From: Salinibius halmophilus
GTDB taxonomy: Bacteria > Pseudomonadota > Gammaproteobacteria > Pseudomonadales > Natronospirillaceae
Direction: 5' to 3'
Length of the DNA: 64,000 bases
NCBI RefSeq assembly: GCF_003577475.1
Contig: NZ_QPEP01000009.1
Location: 1-64,000, forward strand
This document shows positions 22,183 to 31,101 of this stretch, piece after piece. The translations under genes and the position numbers were made by a program. Position 1 is the first letter of the stretch. Each line of letters starts with the position of its first letter. The notes under the pieces are model-generated. The model saw only the letters and a program-made list of their open reading frames with translations. It was not told where the DNA came from and made no database searches.

Positions 22183-22965
22183 GTGAAGGTTCTCGATTTA
22201 GACATTCCTGGTCGTTTATGGCTAGGTACGGCGCGTTATAGTTCACCTATGGTACTGGCGGATGCCTTAGCGGTTGATGGCATTGGTTTTGTGACGGTGA
22301 GTTTGCGCCGCCAAAACCCGGGTGACCGCTCAGGTGATCAGTTTTGGGATTTGGTTAAAAAGGCTAACAAGCCTGTTTTGCCAAATACCGCTGGCTGTCA
22401 TTCGGCTGAAGAAGCGATCAACCTAGCCTTAATGGCACGTGAGATTTTTGCAACGCCGTGGATCAAACTAGAAGTGATTGGCGATGATTATACGCTGGCG
22501 CCAGATCCTTTTGCTTTGGTCGAAGCGGCGACCGAGTTGACTAAACAAGGCTTTCATGTGTTGCCTTACTGCACCGATGATCTGATTTTGGGTCAAAAGC
22601 TATTGGATGCCGGCTGTCCAGCGCTTATGCCTTGGGGCGCACCAATTGGTACGGGTGGTGGTTTAGCTAACCCTCGTGCCTTGGCGGCCTATCGTAATAA
22701 GTTCCATCATGTGCCTTGTATTGTAGATGCAGGCATTGGCGCACCGAGTCAGGCGTGTGAAGCGATGGAAATGGGCTTTGATGCGGTACTGCTTAACACT
22801 GCTGTCGCCAAAGCGGGCGATCCTGTGTTGATGGCAAAAGCCTTCAGCAATGCCATTCAAGCCGGCAATGATGCCTATCGCGCTGGTTTAATGACCCCAT
22901 CAGATGTCGCCGTACCATCAACACCTGTGGTGGGTATGCCCTTTTGGCATCAGGAGCCAGTATGA
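22183..22965 (+). CDS. thiG: Thiazole synthase
   Basis: Builds the thiazole phosphate from deoxyxylulose phosphate, dehydroglycine and ThiS-thiocarboxylate. The 260-residue protein has a TIM-barrel pattern with RLWLGTARYSSPMVLADAL at the start, the Schiff-base lysine in WIKLEVIGDD, and phosphate-binding GAPIGTGGGLANP and VDAGIGAPSQACEAMEMGFDAVLLNTAVA. The start is GTG at 22183, fixed by the GGAGG at 22173-22177; the ATG two bases earlier runs straight into a stop. It overlaps thiDE (ATGA). Confidence 0.96.
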   Translation: MKVLDLDIPGRLWLGTARYSSPMVLADALAVDGIGFVTVSLRRQNPGDRSGDQFWDLVKKANKPVLPNTAGCHSAEEAINLALMAREIFATPWIKLEVIGDDYTLAPDPFALVEAATELTKQGFHVLPYCTDDLILGQKLLDAGCPALMPWGAPIGTGGGLANPRALAAYRNKFHHVPCIVDAGIGAPSQACEAMEMGFDAVLLNTAVAKAGDPVLMAKAFSNAIQAGNDAYRAGLMTPSDVAVPSTPVVGMPFWHQEPV

Positions 22966-24374
22966 GTTTATTGAGCATTACCGCAACCGATAGCCAATGT
23001 ATCAGTGGTGTGTCGGCGGATAGTCGTGTTGCCCAGGCACTAGGTATCGCTCATCAGCAGGCGATTACTGCTGTGACGGCACAGGGGCTAGATAGGGCGG
23101 TTGAAAGTTTTGCTATACCTGCTCACAAGGTCGCAGCTCAGATCGCTCGTGCAAATGCGAAAGCCGTTCGTTTAGGTGTAGTTGCATCTCGAGCACAAGC
23201 CAAAATGCTGCGCGCCGAACTGGCCAAACTCGATGCGATTAAAGTCTGGGACCCTGTGTTGTTTGCTTCGGCTGGTGGTGAGCTGACTGCGATTGAGCAT
23301 GGTGATGCCATTGCGCTAGCGCAGCAGTGTGATTTGATCACGCCAAACATCGATGAAGCCCAGTGGTTAGCTCAGCAATCTATTGCCAACGAAGCAGATA
23401 TGCTCGCGGCAGCGAAAAAAATCAGCAGCTGGAAAATACGTGGTGTGCTGATTAAAGCCGGCCACCTAGCGGGAGAAGTGAATAAAGACCTGCTGTTATT
23501 AGATGGCGAGCATTACTGGTTGGAGCAACCAAAACTCGCGAACTCCGCTCGCGCAACGGGCTGCACACTTGCTGCTTATATCGCTGCATTTTGTGCCTAT
23601 GGTGAGCCGCTAAAAGACGCGGTCGCTTTGGCCAACGCGGCCTTGTTTTCCGGTTTGAAACAAACCACACATGCGTCGCTGCCAGTCAAAGTGATTGGTT
23701 GGCCGAACCAGCTAGATGATTTTGCCTGTATCTATCGCGAGCAAAAACCCAACACGAATTTTGTAAGCATTGAGCAAGCTTTGGGGTTATATCCTGTAGT
23801 TGACTCAGTTGAATGGGTATCGAAGCTGGCTAAGGCTGGTGTAAAAACCATACAGCTGCGCATCAAAGATGTGCCTGAAGACGTTATTGAACAAGCAGTG
23901 ATCGACTGCGTGCAAATACAGCAGCAATATGATCTACGCTTGTTCATCAACGATTATTGGCAGTTAGCGATAAAGCACAAGGCTTATGGTGTGCATCTCG
24001 GTCAAGAAGACATTCAAGAGGCAACCTTGTCGCAAATAGCTGATGCTGGTGTTCATTTGGGCATTTCTACCCATGGTGAGTTGGAATGGGGCATTGCTAG
24101 AGCCTATCAACCAAGTTATTTGGCGATTGGCGCAATTTATCCCACAGACACCAAAGAAGTGGTTGTGGTAGGGGAAGAACGTTTGCAACGCTGGGTGCAT
24201 TTGCTGTCCAAACGCCACCGTTTAACGGCAATTGGTGGTATTAACCTAAGCAATTTAGCGACGGTGCTATCAACATCGATCGACTCGGTTGCAGTGGTCT
24301 CGGCGATTACCAAAGCAGAAGACTGGCAGCAAGCAGTCTTGGAATTGCAAGCTATGCTTAAGGAAGCTTGTTAG
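22962..24374 (+). CDS. thiE: ThiD-like kinase / thiamine phosphate synthase fusion
   Basis: A fusion of 470 residues. The C-terminal 200 residues are ThiE, which couples the pyrimidine and thiazole halves: TIQLRIKD, LFINDYWQLAIKHKAYGVHLGQED, LGISTHGELEWGIA, YLAIGAIYPTDTKE and LTAIGGINLSN are all recognisable. The N-terminal 265 residues correspond to HMP(-P) kinase ThiD, with the C-terminal anion-hole motif ATGCTLAAYIA. However, the ThiD nucleotide/substrate motif near the N-terminus (GxDSGGGAGI in the family) is diverged to TDSQCISGVSADS. Pyrimidine kinase activity is therefore uncertain. It is the last gene of the thi operon. Confidence 0.9.
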   Translation: MSLLSITATDSQCISGVSADSRVAQALGIAHQQAITAVTAQGLDRAVESFAIPAHKVAAQIARANAKAVRLGVVASRAQAKMLRAELAKLDAIKVWDPVLFASAGGELTAIEHGDAIALAQQCDLITPNIDEAQWLAQQSIANEADMLAAAKKISSWKIRGVLIKAGHLAGEVNKDLLLLDGEHYWLEQPKLANSARATGCTLAAYIAAFCAYGEPLKDAVALANAALFSGLKQTTHASLPVKVIGWPNQLDDFACIYREQKPNTNFVSIEQALGLYPVVDSVEWVSKLAKAGVKTIQLRIKDVPEDVIEQAVIDCVQIQQQYDLRLFINDYWQLAIKHKAYGVHLGQEDIQEATLSQIADAGVHLGISTHGELEWGIARAYQPSYLAIGAIYPTDTKEVVVVGEERLQRWVHLLSKRHRLTAIGGINLSNLATVLSTSIDSVAVVSAITKAEDWQQAVLELQAMLKEAC

Positions 24375-24402
24375 TACATAACTAGTGCAATTGCCTAGTG
24401 CG

Positions 24403-24451
24403 GTACAACTATTTAGGTACAACTATTTAGGTACAACTATTTAGGTACAAC
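24403..24451 (+). repeat. 14-bp tandem repeat
   Basis: Three and a half copies of gtacaactatttag lie between thiDE and the diguanylate cyclase gene. No function is evident; probably replication slippage. Confidence 0.85.
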
Positions 24452-24486
24452 GAGCAAATAATTGGTTTTGTAGAGAAGGATAACCA

Positions 24487-25347
24487 ATGCTGGCACGACG
24501 AACGATAATGTACATCGCGATTACCATCTTAGTCGTTGTGCTAACGATCATTCTAACCACTGCATTTCCAATCATGCCACTATCAGCAACCACTGAGCTG
24601 CCGGCGTTCCTTATTGTGCTGTTTATGATGCTCGAGGTTTATCAGCGAACCGGAAAGATTAGAGCGCTGCTCGGCTGGATGCTAATCGCAATTGGCATCG
24701 TGTTCGATTTTGCCGACGAGTTTATCGTTGGCGAGTTTTATTGGTTTATCTTTGATGAAATTTTCGTACAGGTAGGCTTGGCCATTGTGTGTTTGTACTT
24801 CTTGTCGACAATCAGCAAATTAAACCAAAGTATTTCGCTACTGGATGAAGAAGTTCTGCATAGTAAAACTTTGCAAAGCAAGCTCACGCTATTGGCCTAT
24901 CATGACCAGTTGACTGGTTTGCTCAATCGGCGGGCGTTTTTTGAACGCTTCGAGCTGTTCAGAAAAAACAGTACGACACCTTATTTGGTCTATATCGACC
25001 TTGATAACTTTAAACAAGTGAATGACCGCTTAGGCCACAACATCGGTGATGAAGTGTTGATTCGCTTTGCTGGCATGCTTCGGCTAGGCACGCGCGATAA
25101 TCCGCACGCTTTCCGATTCGGCGGTGATGAGTTTGTAGTGTTGTGTGAACAGAAAGAGATCGCAACAATAGAAACAGTTTTAAGCGAAAACTTTCCTCAG
25201 CTTGAGCATTACCAACTTGGTTATTCCTTAGGCTACGTTGCCATCGCGAGTGGTGTGTCTGCTGACAAAATGCTGTCTTTAGCGGACGAGCAAATGTATG
25301 AGCGTAAGAACCTGAAGCGGCGCAATGCCCGAAGCAAAGGGCGCTAG
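24487..25347 (+). CDS. Membrane-bound GGDEF diguanylate cyclase
   Basis: Makes the second messenger cyclic di-GMP from two GTP. The 286-residue protein has about four membrane segments in its first 110 residues, a short coiled linker (SKLNQSISLLDEEVLHSKTLQSKLTLL), then a GGDEF domain starting YHDQLTGLLNRRAFF. The catalytic signature FGGDEF is intact and the substrate-contacting DLDNFKQVND is present, so it should be active. No RxxD product-inhibition site is seen at the usual distance before GGDEF. GAAGGA before ATG 24487 supports the start. It is monocistronic. Confidence 0.9.
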   Translation: MLARRTIMYIAITILVVVLTIILTTAFPIMPLSATTELPAFLIVLFMMLEVYQRTGKIRALLGWMLIAIGIVFDFADEFIVGEFYWFIFDEIFVQVGLAIVCLYFLSTISKLNQSISLLDEEVLHSKTLQSKLTLLAYHDQLTGLLNRRAFFERFELFRKNSTTPYLVYIDLDNFKQVNDRLGHNIGDEVLIRFAGMLRLGTRDNPHAFRFGGDEFVVLCEQKEIATIETVLSENFPQLEHYQLGYSLGYVAIASGVSADKMLSLADEQMYERKNLKRRNARSKGR

Positions 25348-25480
25348 CTCCCACTGCTGCATTAAAAAACAAACTACTGACAATTATGTCAAGTCGACGT
25401 CTTTACATTTCTCTGCTTTAATGATCCTTGTCTAACACCATAAGTTAGAAGGAAGAATAATAATAGCTAAGGAGAAGTGC

Positions 25481-26677
25481 ATGACGACGATTGACCGTTC
25501 GTTTGCAACCAAACAATTAACGGCTGATGATATTTTGGCAAATGCCAAAGCGTTACAGCCCTATTTAACCGAGCAAAACGCTCGCATTGAATCTAGTCGA
25601 CGCGTTCCTCGTGATGTAGCAGACAGGCTGCTGGCTGAGGGCATGTATCGAATTTCTATGCCAAAAAGCTGGGGTGGGCCTGAGCTGACCTCAATGCAAC
25701 AAGTAGAAGTGATTGAGCTGCTTTCTATGGCGAGCCCAGCTATTGGCTGGACGGTAATGATTGGCAGCGATTCAGGTATCTATTCTGGTTACCTTGAAGA
25801 AAGTGCTGCCCGCCAGCTTTACCCAAGGTTAGATATGATCCAAGCCGGTTGGGTATACCCAGTTGGCAGAGCGGTTAAAGTTGACGGTGGTTACCGTGTG
25901 AGTGGTCGCTGGATGTTTGGCAGTGGTATTCATAATGCAGATAACATTTGTGGTGGTTGTTACCTGTACAATGAAGACGGCTCGCAAATACTTGATGCAA
26001 AAGGTAAGCCAGTTTGGCGCATCATGGTGGCGCCAGCGAAACACTTCCAAATATTAGATACCTGGCATACCACAGGCATGCGTGGCACCGGCAGCAATGA
26101 CTACATGGTCAATGACCTATTTGTGCCTGAAGCACATAGCTTTAGCTTTGACGAGCCAGCCCAGCGCGATGGAGTATTGTGGCAAGCGAATGATACTTTT
26201 TTGCGCAAAATGGTCGGCATTCCACTAGGGAGTTGCCGAGCGGTGCTAGAAGAAGTGAAGTCTATGATGCATGGCCGTGTTGATTATATTGAAGGTACTC
26301 GCTTTAAAAACAAGCCGCTTGTGCAGCAGGCGGTTGGCGAGTGTGAAATCAGATTAAATGCCGTACGTGCGCATGTCTATACGTCGCTGACAGATCAATG
26401 GCAGACGCTGGCCAATGGCGACAAGCTTAGCAAAGCGCAACGAGCCGACGTATGGGGAGCAAGGTTGCATGCCTTCCAAGAAACTCGAGCCATCATTCAA
26501 AAGCTTTATGATGTGGTGGGTGGCAGTGCAGTTTACTGTGAGAAAAGCCGGCTAGATCAAGCCCTAAGAGACGCCAATACTTGGTGCCAACACATTGTTG
26601 GCCAGCAAAAAGGTTACCAAGCTTTGGGAGCGTTATTAATGAATGCGCGCCCAGTAGACGGTTTCCCAATGCTTTAA
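25481..26677 (+). CDS. Acyl-CoA dehydrogenase-family flavoprotein, monooxygenase-like
   Basis: A 398-residue protein of the acyl-CoA dehydrogenase fold. The N-terminus SRRVPRDVADRLLAEGMYRISMPKSWGGPE, the core YRVSGRWMFGSGIHNADNICGG and TTGMRGTGSNDYMVNDLFVPE match the flavin-dependent oxygenase branch (HsaA / DszC-like) rather than true beta-oxidation dehydrogenases. No catalytic glutamate of the acyl-CoA type can be pointed out. It has a strong AAGGAG before the ATG. Without a partner reductase gene beside it, the substrate cannot be guessed. Confidence 0.8.
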   Translation: MTTIDRSFATKQLTADDILANAKALQPYLTEQNARIESSRRVPRDVADRLLAEGMYRISMPKSWGGPELTSMQQVEVIELLSMASPAIGWTVMIGSDSGIYSGYLEESAARQLYPRLDMIQAGWVYPVGRAVKVDGGYRVSGRWMFGSGIHNADNICGGCYLYNEDGSQILDAKGKPVWRIMVAPAKHFQILDTWHTTGMRGTGSNDYMVNDLFVPEAHSFSFDEPAQRDGVLWQANDTFLRKMVGIPLGSCRAVLEEVKSMMHGRVDYIEGTRFKNKPLVQQAVGECEIRLNAVRAHVYTSLTDQWQTLANGDKLSKAQRADVWGARLHAFQETRAIIQKLYDVVGGSAVYCEKSRLDQALRDANTWCQHIVGQQKGYQALGALLMNARPVDGFPML

Positions 26678-26698
26678 CGGCTTTGCAACTAACAAAAG

Positions 26699-26998
26699 CC
26701 TGCCGCTTGGAGAATGCTGTTCACATTATGTAATGTTGGTTTGGATCATTTGCTTTTTCGACACGGCGCAATTGAGTGTATTACCAAAGCATCCATGCGT
26801 AGGCTTCCAGCCAGTGCGTCCATGCACTGTCGTTCAAGCCTAAAAACGCATTTAATGCGTTTTTTGCAAATGCAACGACTTTCACCCCTGTAGCCTCGAC
26901 ACCCGCTCCCTGCGGGTGTCGGTCTTAAAGCAAACAATCCAACCCAACAAGTGCTTGCTTAAATGAACAGCATTCTGCCGTTTGGCAGGTTTTTTTTT
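26699..26998 (+). repeat. Nested inverted-repeat element with REP-like cores, copy B2, ending in a T tract
   Basis: A 300-base imperfect inverted repeat. The outer arms are cctgccgcttgg (26699-26710) and ccgtttggcagg (26978-26989); next come agaatgctgttca and tgaacagcattct. The right arm is followed directly by nine T residues, so the whole may act as an oversized terminator. Two cores are nested inside: one with the hairpin cagtgc/gcactg (about 26810-26835), and a second with cacccgc/gcgggtg (26900-26919), preceded by GTAG at 26887. Between them lies aaaacgcat/atgcgtttt. Confidence 0.8.
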
Positions 26999-27007
26999 AG
27001 GTAATAT

Positions 27008-27022
27008 TGATAAGAGTTATCA
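27008..27022. promoter_or_regulatory. Probable Fur box
   Basis: TGATAAgagTTATCA agrees with the Fur 7-1-7 consensus (TGATAATnATTATCA) at 12 of 14 defined positions and extends as a perfect palindrome one base on each side. It lies 84 bases before an iron-type ABC ATPase, which supports iron regulation. Confidence 0.6.
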
Positions 27023-27105
27023 ATTAAATTACAGTTTGCGTCCTACCTTGATGGCTCTGTTACGAGCATAATCTAGTTACTACAGGTTTCCGATCAGGAT
27101 TTATA

Positions 27106-28167
27106 ATGACGCAAAGCATGTTGTCTCTCTCTGGTGTTTCGCTTGGCTATGATGGTGAGCTAGTGGTACACGACGTTACGTTGCAGATGCAACCGGGAGA
27201 ATTGGGGTGCTTATTGGGGCCTAGCGGTTGTGGTAAGTCTACGCTTTTACGCGCCATTGCAGGCTTTGAGCCACTAAGCGGTGGTGAAATTAAACTGCAA
27301 GATAAAGTTGTTTCAAATCCGCGCGTGCACGTTGCAGCGGAAAAGCGTGGCATTGCCATGGTGTTTCAGGATTTGGCGCTATTCCCTCATCTCAATATTG
27401 CTGACAACATTGCTTTTGGTATTAAAAAATGGCCAAAATCAGAGCAGAAGGCGCGCATTGAGCGCTTACTCGAGTTGGTTGGCCTATCTGGCTACGAAAA
27501 GCGTTACCCGCATGAACTTTCGGGTGGTCAGCAGCAGCGTATAGCATTGGTGCGAGCGCTGGCGCCAAAGCCAGTTATGATCTTGCTCGATGAGCCTTTT
27601 TCAAGCCTAGATTCAGAGCTTAGAGAAGAGTTGGCAGAGCAGGTACGCGAAGTACTAAAAGCTGAGCAGGTCAGTGCGTTAATGGTAACACACGATCAAA
27701 TGGAAGCGTTCGCCATGGCCGATAAGGTAGCCGTGATGAATCAAGGCCGGTTACATCAGTTCGACTCCGCCTTTGAGCTTTACCACCAGCCAAAAACGCG
27801 TTTTGTGGCAAACTTTGTTGGCCAAGGCAGCTTTATAAACGCCAAGGTCATTGACGATTATCGCATTGAAACGGGAGTGGGGTTGCTTGGTGCTACCACT
27901 CCGCATGGCTTCACAGCTGGCCAAAACGTAGATTTGTTACTGCGCCCAGATGATGTGCTGCATGATGATGCCAGTGATCGTTTAGCCAAAGTGAAGCGCA
28001 AGCGTTTTCGTGGCTCACATTTTTTGTATAGCGTCCTACTGAACAATGGTGAAGAAGTGTATTGCCATGCTTCATCACACCACAATCACGCCATTGGCGA
28101 GTTCATTGGTGTAGTGCCAGCAGTCGAGCATCTAGTTTTATTTCCTAGTGATGGAACAGGTCAATAA
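27106..28167 (+). CDS. fbpC: Iron(III)-type ABC transporter ATP-binding protein
   Basis: ATPase of a Fe(3+) importer by similarity. The 353-residue protein shows Walker A GPSGCGKST, Q-loop MVFQDLALFPH, signature LSGGQQQR, Walker B VMILLDEPFSSLD and the switch MVTHDQ, followed by a TOBE-like C-terminal regulatory domain (about 240-350). FbpC, PotA and CysA share this layout; the Fur box upstream favours iron. There is no permease or binding-protein gene beside it, so it is an orphan ATPase that must pair with components encoded elsewhere. Its end overlaps the convergent nuclease gene by 23 bases. Confidence 0.8.
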   Translation: MTQSMLSLSGVSLGYDGELVVHDVTLQMQPGELGCLLGPSGCGKSTLLRAIAGFEPLSGGEIKLQDKVVSNPRVHVAAEKRGIAMVFQDLALFPHLNIADNIAFGIKKWPKSEQKARIERLLELVGLSGYEKRYPHELSGGQQQRIALVRALAPKPVMILLDEPFSSLDSELREELAEQVREVLKAEQVSALMVTHDQMEAFAMADKVAVMNQGRLHQFDSAFELYHQPKTRFVANFVGQGSFINAKVIDDYRIETGVGLLGATTPHGFTAGQNVDLLLRPDDVLHDDASDRLAKVKRKRFRGSHFLYSVLLNNGEEVYCHASSHHNHAIGEFIGVVPAVEHLVLFPSDGTGQ

Positions 28168-29626
28168 TGATTGGGTCATGGTCTGAATAACGCGTTGCAT
28201 CGAGTGGCGCGTTGACCGCCTGATAACTCCGCCAAGGTGCCTCATCAGCATTGATGTGCCATATGTGTGTAACCGCCGTCCAGTTATCTAGGTTGCGGGA
28301 AAATACATGGTCCAATGCTCCAAACCGGCCACGGTAGTGGTAGGTATAGTCACTCTCTGTTAGCAGGGTCTGCCATCCATGCTCAACTAGGTATTGCCAA
28401 GCTGGATCGCCGTAGTAACTATTTAAATCTCCTGCCACCAATACGTCAGCTTCGTTTTTTAGCCATGCGCTTACCGCCTGCGCGGCATTAAATCGTGCCG
28501 TTTTACCACAGTCATCATGGTTGCAGCGCTTAGACTTCCAATGTTGTGCCGACAGCAAGAGGCTGCCGCCTTGGCGGCTAGTGAAGCGTTGCGCCATTGG
28601 CACTCGGTTGCGCGTATCTAGGTCAGTCAAGTAGATCGCCGATCCAGTTAGCGCAATTGTGCTTGGCTTGTAAAGAATGTTAACAGCGATGGCATCCTCA
28701 CCAGTGCGTTGGCGACTATTGACCAACTGTAACCCAGTAGCACTGGCTAATTCAGACAACGCACTATTGGCTGTATGAAAATCATTTTCGGCTTCACTCA
28801 CGACTAGAATATCTGGCTGTAGTTGGTTGATCGCTTTGCTGGTTTTGGCTAGTTGGCGTTGCCACTGCTCGCTTGTATTAGGTCCACGCGAGCTTGAAAA
28901 GCTGCCTTGTTCACCATTAAAAAAATTAAATAAATTACTAACGACCAGCCGAATCGCACCCTGGGGTTTATCTGGTGCAGGTGGGCGCGGATTGCCAACT
29001 AATTCGACGGCTTGGGCAAACAATCGATACTCGCCGAATCGGTGAACTAGTATGGCGGGTGAGTTGGCTAACGATTGCTGTAGTCGCACATTGAGTTGCC
29101 AATCAGATAACTCCGGCCTGGTACTAAATTGGTTGTCGTCTAACCAATAGCCATTGCTCAGCTCAACGCTGCCATAGCGACTAAGTTGATATAGATTGCT
29201 AACGCTACCGGCGCTTAGCACGCGCATCGACTCTTGTGATTCTGCTTGCGAGATATCCCTGAGTGGTTGAGGGGCAGGCAATGCACGCTGCCCTATTAAT
29301 TGAATTAAGTTAGGGCGAGTGATCTGAGTTTGTCCATCATATTCATCAACCGTGCCACGAATACGAACCAAATCACCGGTGTTTACCTGATGGCCACGGC
29401 GTCCCGTATAGACAAAAACAGCTTCTGATGTATTTGGGTTATTGTCGGCCTGCTCGCTTTGGATAAAAAAGCCAGACACTGCATCGACGGTTTGTGTGAC
29501 AACGCCTTCAATGGTGACTTGTTGGCCAAGGTAGGGAGAGGTGTGGCCTGAACCTTGGACGTCAGCGATGCTCAGGCTGTAGGTTGGGCCAGTGATTAGG
29601 CACAATAAAAAAACGATGCTTCTCAT
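28145..29626 (-). CDS. Secreted endonuclease/exonuclease/phosphatase-family protein
   Basis: A 493-residue exported protein: signal peptide (1-18), an OB-fold region (about 20-110, with GQQVTIEGVVTQTV and GDLVRIRGTVDEYDGQTQI), then an EEP nuclease domain (from about 225). Catalytic motifs are visible: metal-binding Glu in DILVVSEAEND, VAGDLNSYYGDPAW and the terminal YSDHDPI. This arrangement is shared with extracellular nucleases such as those of Vibrio and Shewanella; it likely digests extracellular DNA. The ATG follows a strong GGAGA. The first 65 bases overlap the end of the upstream DUF1853 gene. Confidence 0.87.
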   Translation of the reverse strand: MRSIVFLLCLITGPTYSLSIADVQGSGHTSPYLGQQVTIEGVVTQTVDAVSGFFIQSEQADNNPNTSEAVFVYTGRRGHQVNTGDLVRIRGTVDEYDGQTQITRPNLIQLIGQRALPAPQPLRDISQAESQESMRVLSAGSVSNLYQLSRYGSVELSNGYWLDDNQFSTRPELSDWQLNVRLQQSLANSPAILVHRFGEYRLFAQAVELVGNPRPPAPDKPQGAIRLVVSNLFNFFNGEQGSFSSSRGPNTSEQWQRQLAKTSKAINQLQPDILVVSEAENDFHTANSALSELASATGLQLVNSRQRTGEDAIAVNILYKPSTIALTGSAIYLTDLDTRNRVPMAQRFTSRQGGSLLLSAQHWKSKRCNHDDCGKTARFNAAQAVSAWLKNEADVLVAGDLNSYYGDPAWQYLVEHGWQTLLTESDYTYHYRGRFGALDHVFSRNLDNWTAVTHIWHINADEAPWRSYQAVNAPLDATRYSDHDPIIIDLFHH

Positions 29627-30326
29627 GGTTCTCCTTCACCACGGCGATGCAAACTGGTCGTTCAACTTGCAGTGCCTGAATGTCTGCTAATCGGTGGGGG
29701 GCACTGTCAACCGGCGCTAGCCACTGTTGACGCGTTAAAATGCAATAGCACTCATTGGCAAGACTAGTCCGCTGAGCTTCGGTTATCCATTGGATTGTGT
29801 CAAACATACGGCCTTTGGCGATGGCAATCGCTTGCTCTGGTTGTGGCAAGCCCTGATTGGCCAGTAACTGCTTTGCCACATCTTGCTCAAATAGCTTGAG
29901 TTGTTTGTGCTGCATTTGTGCAGATTTTTTTGCCCAGCTGTCTTTCGCATTTGGGCCAAGCCAGCTGTTTTGCCACTGCAAATAAAATTTACAAGCCAGC
30001 TCTACATGAAATACTTTGCCACAATAGTCGAGTAAAAAATCTGCCTCGCCTATGGTTTGTTTACCATCAATGACTTGCAAGCCATGGTTAATGATTTGGG
30101 TGCTAGGGCAGTGCAACCAATAATAGTGCCAAAGTTGCTCAAAATAATGCCCAAGGCGGCGAGCGATCGGTTGTTGCAAGGTTTGCGTGAATCGCGTTTC
30201 GTCGTCTTGCAGCTGTTGGCAAAGCCAGTCGAGTAAACCATTGTCTAGCGGCCAATCATATAGCCAAGGCTCATTGGTTAGATTGCTACTACTGATTGCC
30301 CAGCGTAAATCGTTTGCTATGGTCAT
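29562..30326 (-). CDS. DUF1853 family protein
   Basis: A 254-residue cytoplasmic protein of unknown function. The central block GEADFLLDYCGKVFHVELACKFYL is typical of DUF1853 and has the spacing of a PD-(D/E)xK nuclease core (Asp, then Glu-x3-Lys); nuclease activity is an inference. The gene overlaps the start of the EEP nuclease gene by an unusually long 65 bases, so the two are surely co-transcribed. Confidence 0.75.
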   Translation of the reverse strand: MTIANDLRWAISSSNLTNEPWLYDWPLDNGLLDWLCQQLQDDETRFTQTLQQPIARRLGHYFEQLWHYYWLHCPSTQIINHGLQVIDGKQTIGEADFLLDYCGKVFHVELACKFYLQWQNSWLGPNAKDSWAKKSAQMQHKQLKLFEQDVAKQLLANQGLPQPEQAIAIAKGRMFDTIQWITEAQRTSLANECYCILTRQQWLAPVDSAPHRLADIQALQVERPVCIAVVKENHEKHRFFIVPNHWPNLQPEHR

Positions 30327-30380
30327 AGTAGGTCTCTTTCGATGTCTGGTACGTACATTCCTCGAGTTTGAGGAGTTACT

Positions 30381-31040
30381 ATGAAATTTTATTCCACATT
30401 ACCCATTACCGCGCTATTGGCGTTAACCATTGTGCAGCTAGCTATGTACTGGCAAGTTATTCCGCCGGGGCTAGAGATGCTTGAGGCATTGCAAGGGGCA
30501 ATGGGGCAGTGGTTTATGCCATTGATCTTTTTGGTGATCCTAGCAGAGTCTATTATTTACGTCGGCTTCTATTTTCCGGGGCAGTTTTTCGCCGTTGTAC
30601 TGGTTATCTTATCAAACCCTAGTGTGGTCGATATTATATGGCTTACCGTGTCTATGGTGGCCGCTGCCACACTCGGCAGTTTGATCAACTATCAACTGGG
30701 CAAGGCTATCAAGTCGCAGCCGCACGAAGATCGACAATTTAAATTGCGCAATTTGTTGCTTGCCATGATTCACATGAACGCGCTGGCGTTTTTTATGTTT
30801 AACCAAGGCGCTGAGCGCCGGTCAATTAAAATAGTATGGTTGGCGGGGTTGATAAACCTCCCTTACTACCTGCTGTTGATCACAGGTACCGCATTGTTGA
30901 GTGAGCAAATCATGCAGGTGGCTGAATCGCCTCGGCTAATTTTTGTGGCACTAGGTGTTTGGTTGGCGGTAGCAATCACGCTAGACGTGCGCGGGCTATT
31001 GCAGCGCCGTAAATCCGGCCAAAGTGAAGCTGGAAGGTAA
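30381..31040 (+). CDS. DedA-like membrane protein
   Basis: A 219-residue integral membrane protein with about five hydrophobic segments. The segment ESIIYVGFYFPGQFFAVVLVIL resembles the E...G.F.PG signature of the DedA/SNARE-associated family, whose members flip undecaprenyl phosphate or phospholipids. The GxxxNYxLGK stretch (GSLINYQLGK) also fits. The family assignment is from pattern only. A GAGGAG precedes the ATG. It is divergent from the DUF1853/nuclease pair. Confidence 0.7.
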   Translation: MKFYSTLPITALLALTIVQLAMYWQVIPPGLEMLEALQGAMGQWFMPLIFLVILAESIIYVGFYFPGQFFAVVLVILSNPSVVDIIWLTVSMVAAATLGSLINYQLGKAIKSQPHEDRQFKLRNLLLAMIHMNALAFFMFNQGAERRSIKIVWLAGLINLPYYLLLITGTALLSEQIMQVAESPRLIFVALGVWLAVAITLDVRGLLQRRKSGQSEAGR

Positions 31041-31101
31041 GGGTTTTTAGTTAAACTTATTGGCTACCCATACTGCTAGCCTGGGTAGCCAAGCTCGTTA
31101 G

